Source of the DNA: Cristatella mucedo | Taxonomy: Eukaryota > Bryozoa > Phylactolaemata > Cristatellidae | Direction of reading: 5' to 3' | Length of the DNA stretch: 21,500 nt | NCBI GenBank assembly: GCA_009760855.2 | Contig: WPIO01000002.1 | Coordinates: forward strand, 826,001-847,500 | Shown: piece after piece, positions 17,769 to 21,500 of the stretch | Position numbering within the stretch: the stretch's first letter is position 1 | Layout: every line of letters starts with the position of its first letter | Translations under genes and position numbers: made by a program | Notes under the pieces: generated by a model | Seen by the model: only the letters and a program-made list of their open reading frames with translations | What the model was told of the DNA's origin: nothing | Databases searched by the model: none

Positions 17769-17856
17769 GCAGTCGGCGCTGCGCATCGAGCTGCTTCGAG
17801 GAGCTCTCGACACGTCGAGCGCTCCTCGAAGCAGCTCGATGCGCAGCGCCGACTGC
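17769..17856. repeat. 88-bp near-perfect palindrome
   Basis: The left arm at 17769-17804 and right arm at 17821-17856 are perfect 36-bp reverse complements. The centre (17805-17820) is itself a CTCGAC/GTCGAG stem with one T/C mismatch at its base and a 2-nt centre. Overall this gives 43-bp arms with a single mismatch. It is not part of any repeat seen elsewhere in the window. Confidence 0.97.
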
Positions 17857-17859
17857 CGC

Positions 17860-18500
17860 GAGCCATCCGCCCCCGGCGTTCTCCGCCGCCGCCGCCGCAC
17901 GCGCGCTCGCCGAGCATCTCGCGGCGGCGGCGGGTCAGCGCTGTCGAGTGTCTTAGCCAGCAGCTGGAGCCGAGCTGAGTAAAGTTGAATTACGACGGTT
18001 GCGGTTTTCGCGCGGCCGAGAGCGTCTTTTTGCAGCCAGGAAAGCGCAGCTTCTCAGCCCGCTCCTGCGAACTCTTCATGCCCTCGCTCCTGTGCACGCC
18101 TCGCGTCCTCGCTCCTGCGCACTCCTCGCGTGCACAAGCCAATGCCAACGCCGCCGCCGCCGCGCTGATACGGGTGACGCTCGAGAGCGTGCGCGGCGGT
18201 GCTCACTCAGTGCGAACGCCGCCGCCCGCGCGGCAGGCGCTCGCGGAAGCCTGGCGGGGCCTCGTTTAGGCTGCCTTTCTTCCGTGCGCCGCCACCGTCG
18301 TGGTCGATGGCTGCAGGAGCGTTCGGAGCGCGCAGTTTGTCCATCCGTATGCTACGTTCTGTTTTTTACCAAGTTTTTACCCCGACTGCTCGCCGCCTCC
18401 TCACGCGCCGCTTTGCGTTTCCTTCGGTCAGAGATGCACGATTGCCGCCCGAGCCATTGCAGCCGCCGTCCGCGATCCCAGCTCAGCAATCTCTCCTTCC
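17860..18500. other. GC-rich, no gene supported
   Basis: Open frames on the plus strand (for example 17999-18703) run into the CTC tract and have no recognisable domain. Confidence 0.4.
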
Positions 18501-18501
18501 C

Positions 18502-18638
18502 CACCTCCTCCTCCTCCTCCTCCTCCTTCTCCTACTCCTCCTCCTCCTCCTCCTCCTCCTTCTCTCCCTCCTCCTTCTCCCCCTCCTCATTCTCCTTCTC
18601 TTCTTTACTCCTCTTCCTCCTCTTCCTTCCTTCTGATT
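18502..18638 (+). repeat. (CTC)n polypyrimidine tract 1
   Basis: About 135 bp of CTC/CTT units with CTCCCC and CTTC interruptions on the plus strand. Confidence 0.95.
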
Positions 18639-18649
18639 TAAGCCTCATT

Positions 18650-18768
18650 CAGTTAGCGACAGAAGAGCCTAAAGGGCTATCCCCACCACTTGCACTGGCC
18701 TAAACAGGATCGCCTACTGCACGACTCCAACTCATAGCTTGGATTCTGAAGTGCGAGCAATTTACCCA
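18650..18768 (-). repeat. tRNA-derived SINE, family 1, copy D
   Basis: On the minus strand it reads GGGTAAATTGCTCGC (A-box side), GAGTTGGAGTCGTGCAGTAG (B-box side), GCGATCCTG, TGCAAGTGGTGGGGATAGCC and GGCTCTTCTGTCGCTAACTG. These match copy B block by block. It sits between two CTC tracts. Confidence 0.8.
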
Positions 18769-18771
18769 AGA

Positions 18772-18815
18772 TCCTCCTCCTCCTCTTCCTCTTTCTCCTC
18801 TTCCTCCTCCTCCTC
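18772..18815 (+). repeat. (CTC)n polypyrimidine tract 2
   Basis: About 44 bp of CTC/CTT units directly beyond the SINE, in the same strand sense as tract 1. Confidence 0.93.
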
Positions 18816-20701
18816 GGCTAGCATGCCACGTCAAGCTCGAAGGTGGAGACGCCTACTGCGGACTCCACGCCCCCAGCCTTACGCATTCGCGTCGTCGGCG
18901 CAGGAAAGAGAGGCGCTAGCGGGTGAAAGCCCCTCCTGCAGTGCAGTTCCGGCTTCCGGCCTCGCCTGTCTCTGCAGCCAATGTTTAGCCCTTACCAAAT
19001 GTGCTGCTTCGCGAATTGACTTCCACATCTGCGGTACTCCGATATGCGAACCTTCTGTCTCGGCCCCCTCCCTGGACCGATGCGTAAGGGGTTGGTCTGG
19101 CCACTGTCATCAAGACAGGTCACCCACACCCCTACCAGGAATGACGCCCTGGGGACTGCCACTGCCGCAGAGTTTCTCGCCGGCCTCGCCCCTCTCTCGG
19201 CGCTTCCGGGAGCTTCCGCGCTTCCGGTGCCGCAGCGAACGCCGTCGATCTCGACGGTCGTGCCCACCGCGCCGCCTGCGCCACCTGCGCCACCTGCGCC
19301 ACCAGCCGACGCTGCGTCATGTCGCGCTCGCCATGACAACATGGCCACCGCAGCTGGACGCCCGCGAGCGCCGCGCCTCTACGCGCACGATTGTGCGCGA
19401 ACGAGCTCGGCGGCGCCAGCGGCGCGCGTGCTTCCTTTGTGTAGTGCGCGCGAGAGGAAAATCTATTCGCCAAGCGACCTCCCCCGCATTTGACAAAGTG
19501 TGCTCATCGATTAAGCTCGTTGTACAGGAACCAACCGGCATGCGACCGCCCACGCTCGCGCCGCCAGTAGAGGGCGCCGCTAGCAGAGGGTGCGCCGCAG
19601 GAAGCGCGCCCGCACGATGACCGGAGAAATGCGAACGAGCGCGAGCGCTGAGGGCTCGCTCGCTCCAAAGCGGCGGGCTACGCGTATGGACCTCCGCGTT
19701 AGGACGCAACTAATGAATAAGCTCGCCTCCTGCCGCCGCCGCCGCTGCGAGCACGCGAAAGACGCCAACGAAGAGCGGCGCTCCGGCGGCGAGCGATTGC
19801 ACGGAGCGAGCCGAGTGCTGAGCGCCGGATGGGACGGGAGGACAGGACAGGCCCTAGGCAGCACGACGGTTGCAGGAGGCGGCGGTGGTATCGAGGGACC
19901 GAAAAGGAGTGCAATACGCGAGCACAATGCATTCAAAAGGATGGGCGCGGTGCTATATTCTCGCGTCGACCAGGCGCCGAAGACGATCGGGCCGTGGCGA
20001 CAGAAGGTTCCCGATCGCGCGCTGGCGGTAGGTCGAAAGCCGAGGCGGAGGAGGCAGTGGTAGGATGCAGTGGATAGGACGATAGCAACGAGTCGCCGAG
20101 AGACTCGTTGCGTCGACGTCGGAAGCGAGTCGATGTTTTGATCTGTTGGACGGTGCGTCCGTATCGGAGCGCGTGCTAGCCCATTCGCCGAATTCTGCGA
20201 GTGACGCAAATCAGATCTGCGTGCAACTATAGCTCGACGAACGGCCGGCGATACTGCGGTGACTTCTGAGGAGAGAGACGCGCGCCGGTTTCCGTGCGCC
20301 ACCGCCCACGCGCTTCTCCGCGCGACCACGACCTGGTCTTAAGGTGGAAACTGCGCTGCAACTCGCCGGCGCAAAAGGGAGCGCGTCAGCAAATAGTGGC
20401 CGCAGGCATGCGGCTGCGGCGGCCGCCGCCGGCTGCCGCCGCTGCCGCGTCCCGCCGGCTGCTGACGAGACGAAGCTGTTTTGCTTCGGCTTTTCGCTTG
20501 GCTAGCTAACGATTGACCTTGTTTACGAGCTGCGCATTCCTTCGTTCAAAGGCGGATCGATACTCGCTGCCACGGGCGCCTCGCTTCCCGTTTGGAAAAC
20601 GTGACGAAATTACATAAGTAAATGTCAGCCGATCCGACAGCCACATTTGTATAGCGGCAGAAGGGACTTTGCGGCTGTTGCCGCCGCGTGCTGTGTGCAA
20701 T
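18816..20701. other. CpG-rich block, no gene supported
   Basis: Long open frames on both strands (such as 18739-19620 plus and 19580-20329 minus) overlap each other and have no domains. A short 9-bp tandem array, GCC(A/G)CCTGC-like, four units, lies at 19271-19306. A 10-bp perfect hairpin with a 7-nt loop lies at 20085-20111 (GCAACGAGTC/GACTCGTTGC). No splice-supported exon was found. Confidence 0.4.
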
Positions 20702-20785
20702 TAAGGATCCCCCACTGCAGGACTCGAACTCACCACATCGGTCGCGAAGAGCGAGCACTTTACCTCCTGGGCTAAGACCCTAGGA
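20702..20785 (-). repeat. tRNA-derived SINE head, family 1, copy E
   Basis: On the minus strand an A-box-like GCCCAGGAGGTAAAGTGCTC and a B-box GAGTTCGAGTCCTGC (plus-strand 20717-20731) are followed by AGTGGGGGATCC, where the copy ends. The SINE body is absent. The head is tRNA-like but lacks a full cloverleaf acceptor stem, so it is not called a tRNA gene. Confidence 0.7.
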
Positions 20786-21500
20786 CAAGAATATGAATGC
20801 GCCCGAAACACGCCGTTCATTTCCGACCGCAAGCGTCTCACGAACGCCTAACGTCGCGCCCAGACGCGAGGGTGCCTGCCCGTCGGCGCGGGTCTCAGTC
20901 GCAGCCGCGGAGAGCCACGTCCGCCACAGATCGCAGGCACTCGCGCTCGTACCTCGCTCGATTCGTACTCACGAGCATCGCCGCCGCCGCCGCCGCAGGT
21001 GCTCCATACGGAGCGACCCCACGCGCCTCGCAGCCCACGTGAGCCCGCCCGCGTCCAGCCCTAGGCGCAGCGCCCCTCCGCTTGGCCGCCGCGCGATCCA
21101 GCGGCGTGCGTCGCCGGCGGCGGACGCGCCGGCGACGAACTGCCAGAGCTCTTTCTCACAGAGGAGAAAGAGGTGCATAGTCGTCGCGCAGTCGCAACCT
21201 CGGAACCTCGTCTGACGAGCTGCCGAGCTGCGCACGCGAGCGTCGCGGATCGCGAACTCGGAAGTCGCTCTCCGGAATTCCGCTGGCGACAGAGAATTTC
21301 CCCGACGCCCAGCGGTAGCGATGCACCTCCGCCCGCGGCGGCCGGCTCAACTCGGGCCTTTTTTCGTGGCCTCGGGAAAAAAAGTAGGCTTGAGGTGGGC
21401 ACAGGTGCCTATCTCAAGCAGGCAACTGTGCAACAGGCAACAGGCTGGGGCTACTTCTCTTTGCCTACCCAGCAACGCAGCAGGCTCAGGTCTGGGTAGG
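20786..21500. other. CpG-rich end of window, no gene supported
   Basis: Overlapping frames on both strands have no domains. A 9-bp hairpin with a 6-nt loop lies at 21149-21172 (CTCTTTCTC/GAGAAAGAG). CCTACCCAG at 21464-21472 is inverted at 21492-21500, exactly at the window end. Confidence 0.4.

Noticed and set aside
17769-17856. microRNA precursor
   Set aside because: The stem is too perfect and the loop too small for a typical animal precursor, and no evidence of transcription is visible.
18739-19620. 293-codon plus-strand frame, the longest in the window
   Set aside because: It starts in a CTC repeat that gives a polyserine run and overlaps long frames on the opposite strand. No motif was found.
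20702-20785. tRNA gene on the minus strand
   Set aside because: The A and B boxes are good, but the flanking sequence continues as in the other SINE copies and no complete cloverleaf could be drawn.

Overview
The window looks like nuclear DNA from an animal, most likely an invertebrate. There are no bacterial-style operons. Introns with GT-AG ends can be inferred, microsatellites of several types are common, and the interspersed repeats are animal types: tRNA-derived SINEs and an L2/CR1-type LINE. CpG is not visibly depleted in the GC-rich right half, which suggests little germline CpG methylation (inference). No protein here pins the clade. The long open frames in the GC-rich part are mostly chance readings.

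Layout. Positions 1-5.5 kb are of moderate GC and repeat-rich: two copies of one SINE family (about 631-788 plus, 2355-2480 minus), a small candidate two-exon gene end (859-1245 plus), a decayed minus-strand coding relic (3066-3691), a degraded L2-type LINE 3' end (about 3700-4352 plus), a second LINE-tail-like copy in inverted orientation (4695-4853), and a copy of a second SINE family (5316-5480). Positions 5.5-7 kb are a GC-rich block with hairpin-forming inverted repeats. Positions 7-13 kb hold AT-rich simple sequence, a dispersed 250-270 bp repeat (7684-7949 and 10964-11234), a pogo/Tigger-like terminal fragment, a tail-to-tail SINE pair (8757-9066), a 31-bp minisatellite (11243-11397) and weak candidate exons. 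Positions 13-21.5 kb are very GC- and CpG-rich, with a GA microsatellite, CTC tracts, more SINE copies and an 88-bp near-perfect palindrome.

The best-supported gene is on the minus strand at 16327-16898. It has a TATA box at 17016-17022, a start codon followed by a clear signal peptide, a first intron with consensus splice sites in phase 0, and a second exon whose cysteines follow the inhibitor-cystine-knot (knottin) arrangement. It probably encodes a small secreted cysteine-rich peptide. The family (neuropeptide, antimicrobial, protease inhibitor or venom-type) cannot be settled from sequence alone.

The other exon candidates are offered with low confidence; expression data would decide them. 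No tRNA, rRNA, CRISPR or prokaryotic feature was seen. Regions not listed appear to be non-coding or simple sequence.
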